This document shows, in pieces, positions 16,978 to 25,781 of a DNA stretch of 64,000 bases (positions are counted from its first letter, which is position 1; every line of letters starts with the position of its first letter). The DNA lies in the NCBI GenBank assembly GCA_964397425.1, contig CAYNID010000001.1, positions 186,001 to 250,000 of the forward strand. The letters run 5' to 3'. The stretch comes from Hallerella sp964397425 (GTDB lineage: Bacteria; Fibrobacterota; Fibrobacteria; Fibrobacterales; Fibrobacteraceae). Made by a program: the position numbers and the translations under genes. The notes below the pieces were generated by a model. The model had not been told where the DNA came from and ran no database searches. It saw only the letters and a list, made by a program, of their open reading frames with translations.

Positions 16978-18791
16978 CCATGACAAAATCTCTTCAAACA
17001 TTGATTCTCTCTTTTGTTGGCGCTGCCGCTTTGGTGGCGGGGGCGTTCTATTTTGGCGCGCCGCTCTTCGGTTGGCTCATTATGATAGCCATCTTCGGAA
17101 TATACCTGATTTCTGCTTGGAATATTTTCTGCGGCATCCGTTCGGTGGAAAAAGAAAAGGAACGGTTGAAACGATATGGAAGCCTTTATGCGGCGGGCGA
17201 AGAACCGTCTTCGGCAGAACTTGAACCGGATGGACTTTTGAATGGGCGTATCCGTTTTTTGAAAATGCTCCGTCAAAAAAACATCAAGTTGACTGTGCAC
17301 GACATGCCGTTTCTCAAATCGGTTTGGTCTAACGAAGAAGATACCATCAGTCAAAGTCACAGTGGGGTTGTCGTTTTGCTGGGCCTTATGGGAACGTTCT
17401 TCGGTTTGATGCTTTCGATTAATGCGGCGGGTTCCGCCATCGATTCCCATGCCACATCCGAAACGACTTTGGGAATCATCCAGAATATTTTTTCGAGCAT
17501 GAAGGGCATTTTTGGATCTTCCCTCTGCGGCCTTTTTGCCGCGTTGATTTTGAACGCGATTCATTCGGTTTATGAATCTTGCCATGAAAAGTGGATTGTG
17601 GAAATGGACGCTTTCACTTTGCTGCATTTGATTCCCGGCGCGTCTGCGGAGAACGGCGCCGTTTTGGAAATCCGCGGATTGATTGATGCCGTGAAAGCTT
17701 CGGATGCGGCACGTGCAAACGATTTCCAGAAGATGATAGCGGAGTCCCGTTCAGCGGAAGAATTCCGCTCTGGGGTCTTTGAAAAAAGTTTGGCCGGGTT
17801 GCAGGCGGCTGGGGAAAACGCTTTTTCGAAATGGCAACAGAATTTTTCTGAAGGCTTTTTGAATACGGCGAAAACGGCTTTGCAAAATTTGGAAGCGGTT
17901 CAAAATGCCGCTGTTGCAGGAATGCGGGAATCGATTCGCCAACTTTCAGAGGAAATGGCTTCCGTTCAGAAAAATGCGGCAGAAGGCCTTGAAAAAAATG
18001 GGCTTTCTGCCACGGCGGAACTTCGCGATTCCCTTGCTCAGGTGACGTCCGGTCTTTCTGATGAAATGCAAAAACTTTCGGCGAGCGTGAGCTCCATTGA
18101 ATCCGGGGTGGTCAACGGATTGGAAAAAGAAATTTCGAATCTTTCTTCGAGCGTGTCGAATTCGATTTCTCAACATCTTCATGCGCAAATGGAAAATTCC
18201 GGCGAACGTTGGAACGCGTTTATGGAATCCCTCCGGAATTCGACGGAAAAAGTGGCAGAAGCGGAACAGAAAGGCTTGGAAACCCTCCGTTCTGTTGCCG
18301 AAGAAGTTGCTCTCCGCGCAAACGATTCAACCGTGGGACTTTCGAGCGCAGTCAAAGAGGAAATCGAAAATCTCTCGCAAAAAGTACAGTCTTCGTTCTT
18401 GGAATTGGCGAGGTCGTCGGAAACGCTTGTCGCCTCTCAGCAGAATTTGATTTCCGGAATAGAAAGTCGCGTGGCGAAAGAAAACGAATCAACAGAAGTG
18501 TTGGGCGCGAATATCGCCGAAGCGGCCAAACTGATGCGTGTGAACCAATCGGAATTTTCGGCAAACCTGGAAATGTTCGGCAAGGGCGTCGAAGCGGTCC
18601 TCGCCAAAATTTCGGGAGATGTGCCAGAACGGGAAAACGAAAAGAATTTTGTGGAACAGCTCAATTCGGCGTTGCAATCATTTGAAGAACGCTCTGGTGA
18701 AGTGCTTTTGGAGAATGCTCTTAAAACGCAAGAAATTCTTTTGGAAATTTTGGATCAGGTCCAAAAAGCCCCGGCGAAGAAGGCGGAATAA
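16974..18791 (+). CDS. MotA/TolQ/ExbB-family proton-channel subunit with long coiled-coil tail (ZorA-like)
   Basis: This 605-residue protein has four predicted membrane helices (about 8-27, 32-52, 131-150, 178-198). The third contains 'LGLMGTFFGLML', the family signature of MotA/TolQ/ExbB channels; the fourth, 'GSSLCGLFAALILNAIH', corresponds to the TolQ pore helix. After residue ~230 comes a ~370-residue Ala/Glu/Ser-rich coiled coil, the architecture of ZorA (Zorya defence) rather than of short ExbB/TolQ. The start at 16974 overlaps the previous stop (ATGA); 16980 is an alternative. Its partner is the MotB-like gene three bases downstream. It probably uses the proton (or sodium) gradient to drive movement of the tail. 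Confidence 0.75.
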   Translation: MTMTKSLQTLILSFVGAAALVAGAFYFGAPLFGWLIMIAIFGIYLISAWNIFCGIRSVEKEKERLKRYGSLYAAGEEPSSAELEPDGLLNGRIRFLKMLRQKNIKLTVHDMPFLKSVWSNEEDTISQSHSGVVVLLGLMGTFFGLMLSINAAGSAIDSHATSETTLGIIQNIFSSMKGIFGSSLCGLFAALILNAIHSVYESCHEKWIVEMDAFTLLHLIPGASAENGAVLEIRGLIDAVKASDAARANDFQKMIAESRSAEEFRSGVFEKSLAGLQAAGENAFSKWQQNFSEGFLNTAKTALQNLEAVQNAAVAGMRESIRQLSEEMASVQKNAAEGLEKNGLSATAELRDSLAQVTSGLSDEMQKLSASVSSIESGVVNGLEKEISNLSSSVSNSISQHLHAQMENSGERWNAFMESLRNSTEKVAEAEQKGLETLRSVAEEVALRANDSTVGLSSAVKEEIENLSQKVQSSFLELARSSETLVASQQNLISGIESRVAKENESTEVLGANIAEAAKLMRVNQSEFSANLEMFGKGVEAVLAKISGDVPERENEKNFVEQLNSALQSFEERSGEVLLENALKTQEILLEILDQVQKAPAKKAE

Positions 18792-18794
18792 CCG

Positions 18795-19445
18795 ATGGCG
18801 AAACGGCGAGAAGAAAGCCATTGGCTGGTTTTTACAGATTTGACCGCAGGTCTTTTGGCGCTGTTCATTTTGGCGTTTGTCGCCATGACGACGATGAAAG
18901 AGAAGAAAGCGGAAGATTTGACCCGAACAGAACAAGAGGTTGTGAGTTGTCAAGAAGAAATGCGCCGTGTCGCCAAGGAACGGAACGCATTGTTGTCGCA
19001 AAGCCTTAAAGCGCCATTGGAAAAAGGCGTTATCGCTCTTGAAAATGGGAATATCCAGATTCAGGCTTCATTCCTTTTTCCGCGGAATGGAGCTACTTTA
19101 ACGGCAGAAGGCGAAAGTATTATCAAAAGCATCGGAAAAGGATTGCAAGACGTTCTCGATTCGGGAGACGCCATCATGGTTTCCGGATTCACGGATGATA
19201 CGCCGACAAATTCGCCGACTTATACAAACTGGAACCTTTCGACTGAGCGCGCAGTGAATGTGGTGAAAACGCTGATTCAGCAAGGATTTCCGTCGGACAG
19301 GCTTTTTGCCGCCGGCTTTGGCGAAGAACATCCGCGCGTGCCCAATACAAGTGAGGCGAACCGGAGTCAAAATCGGCGTGTGGAAATCGGCGTAACATCC
19401 ATTCGCAAGTCCGAAGCGCTTTCGCCAGAGGCTTTGAATCGATGA
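18795..19445 (+). CDS. MotB/ZorB-like OmpA-domain stator protein
   Basis: This 216-residue protein has a short N-terminus and a single membrane helix starting 'HWLVFTDLTAGLLALFILAF'. Asp15 sits at the helix start, where MotB, ExbD and ZorB carry their essential ion-binding Asp. A short coiled coil (about 45-70) leads to a C-terminal OmpA-like peptidoglycan-binding domain: 'VSGFTDDTP', 'NWNLSTERAVNVVKTL', 'FAAGFGEEHPRVPN' and 'NRSQNRRVEI'. It is the natural partner of the preceding channel gene. The next gene overlaps its stop (ATGA). Confidence 0.8.
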   Translation: MAKRREESHWLVFTDLTAGLLALFILAFVAMTTMKEKKAEDLTRTEQEVVSCQEEMRRVAKERNALLSQSLKAPLEKGVIALENGNIQIQASFLFPRNGATLTAEGESIIKSIGKGLQDVLDSGDAIMVSGFTDDTPTNSPTYTNWNLSTERAVNVVKTLIQQGFPSDRLFAAGFGEEHPRVPNTSEANRSQNRRVEIGVTSIRKSEALSPEALNR

Positions 19446-20125
19446 CTGAATCTGCAGCCGCTGAATACGCCCTTTTGAAAGAAAGAGTTGATGCGCTCCG
19501 CAAACAGGACCGTTTGCCGTATTGGCGAATGTCCTACGCCGATTTTTCGCTATCCCGGATAAGTGATTACATCGCTGTTGGGGAAAACGCAGAAGCCTTG
19601 GAAATGGCCCGCCGATTGAATCGTTGGATAGACTCGCATGAACGGGAGCTTTCGAAAACGGCAAAACCGGAGCCTATCCAGATAGCCCTTTGGACGGCGG
19701 AATCGGTTCAAAAAGAAATCGATTCTGTTCAAAAGAAAATAGCCAAGCGCAATTATTTGATTCCTGTCGCCGAACGGATTTCTTTTTCGGGAAGTATGGA
19801 AAAAGCCAAACGCCTTTTGGGCGAAGGCAAACCGGATGAAGCGTATCGGGAATTGTTTTCGTTGAGGATGCAGCTCGTATCCCGATTGCATCGGTCTTAT
19901 CGGGCGCGGGCTGCGATGATTCTTTACAGTCGTCGCTCCGTGGGTTTTGGACGTTCTCCTGCAGGGATGGTCGTTGGGCCTTACAATGCGGAGCGGACGT
20001 TGGAAAGCGCGCTTTCCCTTGTCGGCGAGCGAGACGCGATTTGGGTAGAAGACTTTTTGGAACTTTACGACGGGCTTTCTAAAATTGCGGAACGGCTTGC
20101 GCCGGTTGAAAAAAAACGCCGTTGA
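19442..20125 (+). CDS. Unrecognised helical protein, last gene of the motor-like operon
   Basis: This 227-residue protein has no signal peptide or membrane helix. It is strongly helical ('LKERVDALRKQ', 'AEALEMARRLNRWIDSHERELSK', 'VQKEIDSVQKKIAKRN'), with a basic end. No family is recognised. Its ATG overlaps the MotB-like stop. As a soluble protein made together with the channel pair it may act at the cytoplasmic tail, but there is no nuclease or helicase signature as in Zorya effectors. Confidence 0.55.
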   Translation: MTESAAAEYALLKERVDALRKQDRLPYWRMSYADFSLSRISDYIAVGENAEALEMARRLNRWIDSHERELSKTAKPEPIQIALWTAESVQKEIDSVQKKIAKRNYLIPVAERISFSGSMEKAKRLLGEGKPDEAYRELFSLRMQLVSRLHRSYRARAAMILYSRRSVGFGRSPAGMVVGPYNAERTLESALSLVGERDAIWVEDFLELYDGLSKIAERLAPVEKKRR

Positions 20126-20469
20126 AAATTTTTCACGCTGAGTTTTAACTCCTAGATGGCTTCAAACGGAGTGTTTGAAATTAGGAATTAGAAATTAGGA
20201 GTTAGGAATGAGAAATTGGGCTGTGAACGGGAAACTCTTTTTAATGGGGTTTTGACTGGAAGCCTTTTCTGCGGTGTGTTGAATTTTACACGGATTTGAA
20301 TGCAAAGGTGAACCGTTTTTGCCGGACGTGGGCAGTCCTTTTCAAAAAGGAAGTTCGTTTTGTGAAAGGGCTTTCTTTGCGAAATGGAAAAGTTCCATGG
20401 GAAAGGAGTTTCAAAAATCACATGATGAAATGGGGGAGCATCATTCTGTATTGCTGTGGGGGAAATTTG
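20126..20469. other. Non-coding gap between the motor-like operon and ilvD
   Basis: About 340 bases (396 including the terminator and the bases before the ilvD stop) separate two convergent units. The gap holds a heptad repeat (20181-20219) and, at its right end, the ilvD terminator. Short open frames here have no ribosome binding site or recognisable product, and I see no RNA gene. Confidence 0.6.
20181..20219 (+). repeat. Imperfect 7-base tandem repeat, TTAGGAA family, copy 1
   Basis: Five units of exactly seven bases read in register: TTAGGAA, TTAGAAA, TTAGGAG, TTAGGAA and TGAGAAA, then TTGG. It lies 55 bases after the last gene of the motor-like operon. A second copy in the same orientation relative to its upstream gene lies at 28332-28366. 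Confidence 0.75.
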
Positions 20470-20500
20470 AAAAAGGAAGAGTTTTGAACTCTTCCTTTTT
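20470..20500 (-). terminator. Strong intrinsic terminator after ilvD
   Basis: AAAAAGGAAGAGTT (20470-20483) and AACTCTTCCTTTTT (20487-20500) form a perfect 14-bp stem with a 3-base loop. Read on the minus strand it ends in a T run 22 bases after the ilvD stop. Its A/T ends mean it could also stop transcripts coming from the left. Confidence 0.85.
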
Positions 20501-20521
20501 GAATGAAATTCGGCAAAAACG

Positions 20522-22378
20522 TTACCGAAGAAGGTTATCGATGTTGCGGACGGCACCTTTATCGGCGCTCGAAGCCATCAAACCGTATGCCTGCAGTGCT
20601 TTGGAAACAATGCGGTCGCGGTGGAGCGGTTTCCAGGCGTTGGATCCGCGGGATTCCATTTCTTTGCGGCGATCTTCGAGCTCCGCGTCGGTCAAGCCGA
20701 CATTGATCGTGCGGTTGGGAATGTCAATTTCAATGATGTCTCCATCTTTGACAAGACCGATGTTTCCCTTGCTGGCGGCTTCCGGGCTGGCGTGGCCAAT
20801 GGAAAGTCCGCTGGTTCCGCCAGAAAAACGGCCATCGGTGAGCAGGGCGCAAAGTTTTCCCAAATGACGGCTTTTGAGATAACTGGTCGGGTAGAGCATT
20901 TCTTGCATACCCGGCCCGCCTTTGGGACCTTCATACCGAATAACGACGACATCGCCCGCTTTGACGCGGTTCGGGTCTAAAATTCCTTTTACGGCATCTT
21001 CCTGGCTTTCGAAAACAACGGCAGGTCCGGTGAATTTCAAAATGGATTCGTCAACGCCTGCTGTCTTCACAATGCAACCGTCAATGGCCAAATTGCCGTA
21101 AAGTACGGCGAGTCCGCCGTCTTTTGAATAGGCGTGGGCCGCATCGCGGATGGCGCCACTGGTGCGGTCTAAATCGAGGGATTCGTAATGGAAATTTTGC
21201 GAAAACGCCTGAATGTTGAACTTTTTGCCTGGACCCGCCAAATAACGCTGCTTGACTTCTTCGGACGGATTTTTCATCACATCGTTCGCGTCGATGGCGT
21301 CGCCGATGGTTTTGGCATGGACTGTTGGACATTCGCGGTGAATAAGTCCCATGCGGTCAAGTTCTGCGAGGATTCCCAAAATGCCGCCGGCGCGGTTTAC
21401 ATCTTCAACGTGAACGTTGTGAACTGTCGGAGCGACTTTGCAAATGCAAGGCGTGTCTCGTGACAGGCGGTCAATGTCTTTCATGGTGAAGTCTGTGCCC
21501 GCTTCTTGGGCTACGGCCAACAAGTGCAAAACGGTGTTGGAACTTCCTCCCATGGCAATGTCTAGGCGCATGGCGTTTTCAAAAGCGGCTTTCGATGCGA
21601 TGGAACGCGGAAGAATCGATTCGTCATCTTCATCATAATAGCGGTGGCAAAGTTCTACAATTCGCCGCCCGGCTTCTTCAAACAATTTTTTGCGTTCGGC
21701 GTTTGTCGCTACGATCGTGCCGTTTCCCGGCAGAGAAAGTCCGATGGCTTCGGTCAGGGAATTCATCGAGTTTGCAGTAAACATTCCGGAACAGCTTCCG
21801 CATGTGGGGCAGGCTGCGGCTTCAATCGCTGCCGTTTCTTCATCGGAAACGGAAGTGTCTGCCGAGTCTATCATGGCGTCGATTAAATCCAGGGCGCGGT
21901 CGGAGCCGTCTTTTTGTTTGACGTGTCCGGCTTCCATCGGGCCACCAGAGACGAAAACGGCGGGAATGTTCAATCGCATGGAAGCCATTAGCATGCCGGG
22001 AGTGACTTTGTCACAGTTGCTGATGCAGACAAGACCGTCGGCACGGTGGGCGTTGGCCATGTATTCTACGGAATCGGCGATTAAATCTCTGGAGGGCAAA
22101 CTGTAAAGCATGCCATCGTGTCCCATGGCGATACCGTCATCGACGGCGATAGTGTTCATCTCTTTGGGGATGCCGCCGGCTTTGCGGACCTGTTCGGCGA
22201 CGATTTTTCCGACTTCGCGGAGATGCACGTGGCCGGGGACAAATTCCGTGAAGCTGTTGACGATGGCTATCACGGGCCTTCCAAATTCTTCGGGCTTGGT
22301 GCCTGTTGCAATCCAGAGCGCGCGTGCGCCCGCCATTTCGCGGCCTTCAATGGTCTTTTTGGAACGTAAATCTTTCAT
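20522..22378 (-). CDS. ilvD: Dihydroxy-acid dehydratase IlvD
   Basis: IlvD dehydrates 2,3-dihydroxy-3-methylbutanoate and -pentanoate to the 2-oxoacids in valine and isoleucine synthesis. The 618-residue protein shows the family strings in order: 'IEGREMAGARALW', 'ISNCDKVTPGMLMA', 'CPTCGSCSGMFTANSMN' (iron-sulfur cysteines), 'AMGGSSNTVLH', 'GRFSGGTSGLSIGHASPEAA'. The start at 22378 is chosen for the GAGGT about six bases upstream; an earlier in-frame start at 22408 lacks one. It stands alone, is divergent from scpB, and no other ilv gene is in the window. Confidence 0.95.
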   Translation of the reverse strand: MKDLRSKKTIEGREMAGARALWIATGTKPEEFGRPVIAIVNSFTEFVPGHVHLREVGKIVAEQVRKAGGIPKEMNTIAVDDGIAMGHDGMLYSLPSRDLIADSVEYMANAHRADGLVCISNCDKVTPGMLMASMRLNIPAVFVSGGPMEAGHVKQKDGSDRALDLIDAMIDSADTSVSDEETAAIEAAACPTCGSCSGMFTANSMNSLTEAIGLSLPGNGTIVATNAERKKLFEEAGRRIVELCHRYYDEDDESILPRSIASKAAFENAMRLDIAMGGSSNTVLHLLAVAQEAGTDFTMKDIDRLSRDTPCICKVAPTVHNVHVEDVNRAGGILGILAELDRMGLIHRECPTVHAKTIGDAIDANDVMKNPSEEVKQRYLAGPGKKFNIQAFSQNFHYESLDLDRTSGAIRDAAHAYSKDGGLAVLYGNLAIDGCIVKTAGVDESILKFTGPAVVFESQEDAVKGILDPNRVKAGDVVVIRYEGPKGGPGMQEMLYPTSYLKSRHLGKLCALLTDGRFSGGTSGLSIGHASPEAASKGNIGLVKDGDIIEIDIPNRTINVGLTDAELEDRRKEMESRGSNAWKPLHRDRIVSKALQAYGLMASSADKGAVRNIDNLLR

Positions 22379-22440
22379 AGTTGTACCTCGTGAAATTCGT
22401 GTTTGCAATAATAGAAAATCCGATGTGGTAGGTGAAAAAC

Positions 22441-22460
22441 TTTCGTTTGAGCAAACGAAA
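22441..22460. promoter_or_regulatory. Palindrome between divergent ilvD and scpB
   Basis: TTTCGTTTG-AG-CAAACGAAA is a perfect 9-bp inverted repeat with a 2-base centre. It lies 62 bases upstream of ilvD and 20 bases before the scpB ATG, just ahead of a TAAATT box at 22467-22472. The position fits an operator; the binding protein is unknown. Confidence 0.45.
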
Positions 22461-22479
22461 AATTCTTAAATTGGGGAAT

Positions 22480-23184
22480 ATGGCAGAAGAGGTATCTAAA
22501 AACGGCAAAGTGGAAAACGAAGAAAATGCCGAACTTCCAAAAATTGAATCAAACGAAGATTTGGCGCGAATCGTACAAGCTTTGGTCTTTGCATCTCCAG
22601 ATGTGTTGACTTTGAAAAAACTCCGGGAAATTATCGGAGATTTTTTGACGGCGAAAATGGTTGCCGATGCGCTCCGGATTTCGAATGACAATTTGAACCG
22701 AATCAATTCACCGTTTGAAATTGTAGAACAGGCTGGCGGTTACCGCTTTCGTACCCGCGCCAGGTATTATCCCTGGGTCAGAAAACTTTTTCCGGACGCC
22801 AATTTGCGCAGACTTTCCCAAGCGGCGTTGGAAACATTGGCAATTGTCGCTTATCAGCAGCCGATAACCCGCGCCGCTTTAGAGCAGGTTCGAGGAGTCT
22901 CTTGCGACGGTCCGCTGAAAAGTCTCCTTGAAAAAAAATTGATAGCGCTGGGAGCCCGGGCCGAAACTGTTGGCAACCCTTACACCTATGTGACTACGGA
23001 CGATTTTTTGAAATACTTTGGCATCAACCGGATTCCAGAAGATTTGCCGCGGCTTCGCGAATTCAAAGATCTTTTGGATGCGAATGAAATTGTTCCTAAT
23101 TATGCGCAAGATGATAAGCCGGGTACGCCGATGCAGCCCGAACTCAATCCTTCGCAAATCGAACTTTCGATGGGGACCCCGTGA
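22480..23184 (+). CDS. scpB: Segregation and condensation protein ScpB
   Basis: ScpB is the winged-helix subunit (kite protein) of the SMC-ScpAB condensin. The 234-residue protein contains 'DLARIVQALVFASPDVLTLKKLREII' and the second winged helix with 'RLSQAALETLAIVAYQQPITRAALEQVRGVSCDGPLKSLLEKKLI', the best-conserved part of the family, then 'YVTTDDFLKYFGI'. A short acidic N-terminus precedes the domain. The ATG at 22480 is preferred (GGGGA upstream) over an in-frame ATG at 22432 that would overlap the palindrome. scpA and smc are not in the window. Its stop overlaps mutS. Confidence 0.92.
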   Translation: MAEEVSKNGKVENEENAELPKIESNEDLARIVQALVFASPDVLTLKKLREIIGDFLTAKMVADALRISNDNLNRINSPFEIVEQAGGYRFRTRARYYPWVRKLFPDANLRRLSQAALETLAIVAYQQPITRAALEQVRGVSCDGPLKSLLEKKLIALGARAETVGNPYTYVTTDDFLKYFGINRIPEDLPRLREFKDLLDANEIVPNYAQDDKPGTPMQPELNPSQIELSMGTP

Positions 23185-25781
23185 GCGTGACACCTTTGAT
23201 GAAGCAATATTACGAGATAAAGTCTCAAAATCCGGACTGTATTCTCTTTTTCCGCATGGGCGATTTTTTTGAACTGTTCGAAGAAGACGCCGAAATCGCT
23301 TCTAAAATTTTGGGACTGACTCTGACCAGCCGCAACAATGGCGCATCGGGAAACACGCCTCTCTGCGGATTTCCGCACCATGCGTCGGACAGGTATTTTC
23401 CGAAGATGGTTGCCGCCGGGTATAAAGTCGCTGTTTGCGAACAAGTCGAAGATCCGAAATTGGCCAAAGGAATCGTCAAACGGGAAATTGTTGAAATTAT
23501 CAGTGCAGGCACTTCGATGAACGAAGGGAACTTGGACGCGAAGGTGGCGAATTACCTTTGTTCCGTTTTGCCGGGAAAGCATGGAGTGGCTTTTGCTTTT
23601 GCCGATGTGACGACTGGATATTTTGCCGTTTCAGAATCGCCGCTGCAAAATTTCGAAAGCGAAATGGCGCGCCGGATGCCCAAAGAAATTCTTGTCCCGT
23701 CTGGCTGTGTATTGCCCAATCCCATCGCGGAATTTGCCCGTTCCGAAGCCATTCTTGTGACTCAGGTCGATGATTCCCATTATGAACAGGGGAACGCGGA
23801 ACGCGTGTTGCTTGAACATTTTAAAATGGCAAGTGTGGAATCTCTGGGACTTGACGGGCAAACGGAAAAAATTCGGGTCGCCGGGGCGGCGCTTTGGTAT
23901 CTGATAGATCAGAAAAAATCAGAACTTTCGCATATCGCGCATTTGGAATTGTTGGATTTGGGCGATTACATGGTTTTGGATCCGGCGACTCTCCGCAATC
24001 TGGAATTGGTGCGCCCGTTGAATGCCGATGATCCTCAAAGTACGCTGACTTACGTGTTGGATTACACGGTCACCGCCATGGGCGCGCGGCATCTCCGCGA
24101 ATGGATTTCTCATCCGCTGGTTTCTGTAAAGCGGATTGAAGAGCGTTCAGATGCTGTCGCGGAATTGGTTTCAAATCCGATTGTTTTAGATGAACTCAAA
24201 CAGGCCCTTCGCGAAATTTTGGACATGGAACGCCTGATGGGTCGTGTTGGCAGTGGACGGGCAAATGCCCGGGATTTGTATGGGATGGGCCGTTCTCTTT
24301 CAAAAGCGGTGAATGCGGCTTCGGCTCTTTCTGGACTCAAATCTCCGCTGTTTCACGATTTGGCGGAAACGCTCCTTTCTGCAGAAGGCAAGGGTGAAGA
24401 AATCCTTCGGATGCTTTGTGATGAACTTCCAATGACTGTCCGCGAAGGCGGCATGATTCGGGATGGCGCAGACGCAGAACTGGACCGCATGAACGCGGAA
24501 ATCAAGGACAAACGCGATTGGATAGCTTCTTTGGAATCCCGCGAACGTGAACGGCTCGGAGTGAACACGCTCAAAGTCGGATACAACAGGGTTTTTGGTT
24601 ATTACATCGAAGTCTCCAAAATTCATTCTGACAAAATCCCACCAGAATATATCCGAAAGCAGACAACGGTGAATGCCGAACGTTACATCACTCCAGAAAT
24701 GAAGGAGTGCGAAACGATTATCTCCAGCGCGGAAAGTCGAATCCACGATTTGGAATACCGCATTTTTTGCCGTCTCCGCGAATCGGTGAATGCCGAACGC
24801 GAAGCGCTGCAACAAATTGCCGAAGCGGTTGCTGAAACGGATGCTTTTTACAGCTTGGCTGTCGCCGCCCGAAAGCGTGGTTATTCAAAAGCCGAAGTCT
24901 TTGATGGCATTGGCGTTGAAATCCGCGGCGGATTCCATCCGGTCATTGTAGCGGCCAATCCGGGAATCACGTTTGTATCAAACGATGTGAATCTTTCTCC
25001 GGAATTTCACCGCATGATGCTTATCACGGGTCCGAATATGGCTGGTAAATCAACTTACCTTCGCCAAACGGGACTTATCGTTTTGATGGCGCAAATCGGA
25101 TCGTTTGTCCCTGCGGAATATGCCCGCATCGGAGTCGTGGACAGAATTTTTACGCGGGTCGGAGCGAGCGACAGGCTTTCGCGCGGACTTTCCACGTTCA
25201 TGGTGGAAATGATTGAAACGGCGAACATCTTGCGGAATGCTTCTGAAAAAAGTCTTGTGCTGTTAGATGAAATCGGGCGGGGAACCAGTACATTCGATGG
25301 ATTATCCATCGCCTGGGCCATTTTTGAAACTCTTCATGACAATCCAAAGCGCAGCGCCATTACGCTTTTTGCCACGCATTATCATGAAATGACGACTTTG
25401 GCGGATTCTTTGGAACATGCGGGGAATTATCAAATAGCTGTTCGGGAAGATGGAGACAAGTTGATCTTTCTGCACCAGATTCTTCCCGGCGCTTGTGATT
25501 CCAGCTATGGAATTCATGTGGCGGAAATGGCGGGCCTTCCTTCCGAAGTTGTTCGCCGTGCACGGAAAATTCTTTTCCGGTTGGAAAAACAGCAAATAGA
25601 CCCCAGCGATGCGAAGTATAAAGCGGAATTGATGGAAAAACCGCAAATGGACATGTTCGCGCCTCCGGATGAAGACGCCAAACTTCTGCTAGAAGAAATC
25701 AAACGGCTCTCGCCCGAAGAAATGACTCCGCTGCAAGCGCTTCAAATCTTGACAGAACTCAAGGAGCATTATGGTAAATGA
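23181..25781 (+). CDS. mutS: DNA mismatch repair protein MutS
   Basis: MutS recognises base mismatches and starts repair with MutL. The 866-residue protein is full length. It has the mismatch-contact Phe-x-Glu in 'FFRMGDFFELFEEDA', connector and lever domains, the Walker A 'GPNMAGKSTYLRQTG' (about residue 620), the dimer motif 'RVGASDRLSRGLSTFMVEM' and Walker B 'LVLLDEIGRGTSTFDG'. The GTG start overlaps the scpB TGA. The last 11 bases overlap the HD-domain gene, so scpB, mutS and the HD gene form one unit. Confidence 0.96.
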   Translation: MSVTPLMKQYYEIKSQNPDCILFFRMGDFFELFEEDAEIASKILGLTLTSRNNGASGNTPLCGFPHHASDRYFPKMVAAGYKVAVCEQVEDPKLAKGIVKREIVEIISAGTSMNEGNLDAKVANYLCSVLPGKHGVAFAFADVTTGYFAVSESPLQNFESEMARRMPKEILVPSGCVLPNPIAEFARSEAILVTQVDDSHYEQGNAERVLLEHFKMASVESLGLDGQTEKIRVAGAALWYLIDQKKSELSHIAHLELLDLGDYMVLDPATLRNLELVRPLNADDPQSTLTYVLDYTVTAMGARHLREWISHPLVSVKRIEERSDAVAELVSNPIVLDELKQALREILDMERLMGRVGSGRANARDLYGMGRSLSKAVNAASALSGLKSPLFHDLAETLLSAEGKGEEILRMLCDELPMTVREGGMIRDGADAELDRMNAEIKDKRDWIASLESRERERLGVNTLKVGYNRVFGYYIEVSKIHSDKIPPEYIRKQTTVNAERYITPEMKECETIISSAESRIHDLEYRIFCRLRESVNAEREALQQIAEAVAETDAFYSLAVAARKRGYSKAEVFDGIGVEIRGGFHPVIVAANPGITFVSNDVNLSPEFHRMMLITGPNMAGKSTYLRQTGLIVLMAQIGSFVPAEYARIGVVDRIFTRVGASDRLSRGLSTFMVEMIETANILRNASEKSLVLLDEIGRGTSTFDGLSIAWAIFETLHDNPKRSAITLFATHYHEMTTLADSLEHAGNYQIAVREDGDKLIFLHQILPGACDSSYGIHVAEMAGLPSEVVRRARKILFRLEKQQIDPSDAKYKAELMEKPQMDMFAPPDEDAKLLLEEIKRLSPEEMTPLQALQILTELKEHYGK

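Noticed and set aside
16974..19445. Calling the channel pair a Zorya defence system
   Set aside because: The pair has ZorAB-like architecture, but no recognisable ZorC, ZorD helicase-nuclease, ZorE, ZorF or ZorG gene is adjacent. The label would claim more than the sequence shows.
20181..20219. CRISPR-like array
   Set aside because: The units are 7 bases, contiguous, with no spacers and no cas genes.
20188..20556. Open frames in the gap before ilvD on both strands
   Set aside because: They run across the terminator stem and the heptad repeat, have no start signals and no recognisable product.
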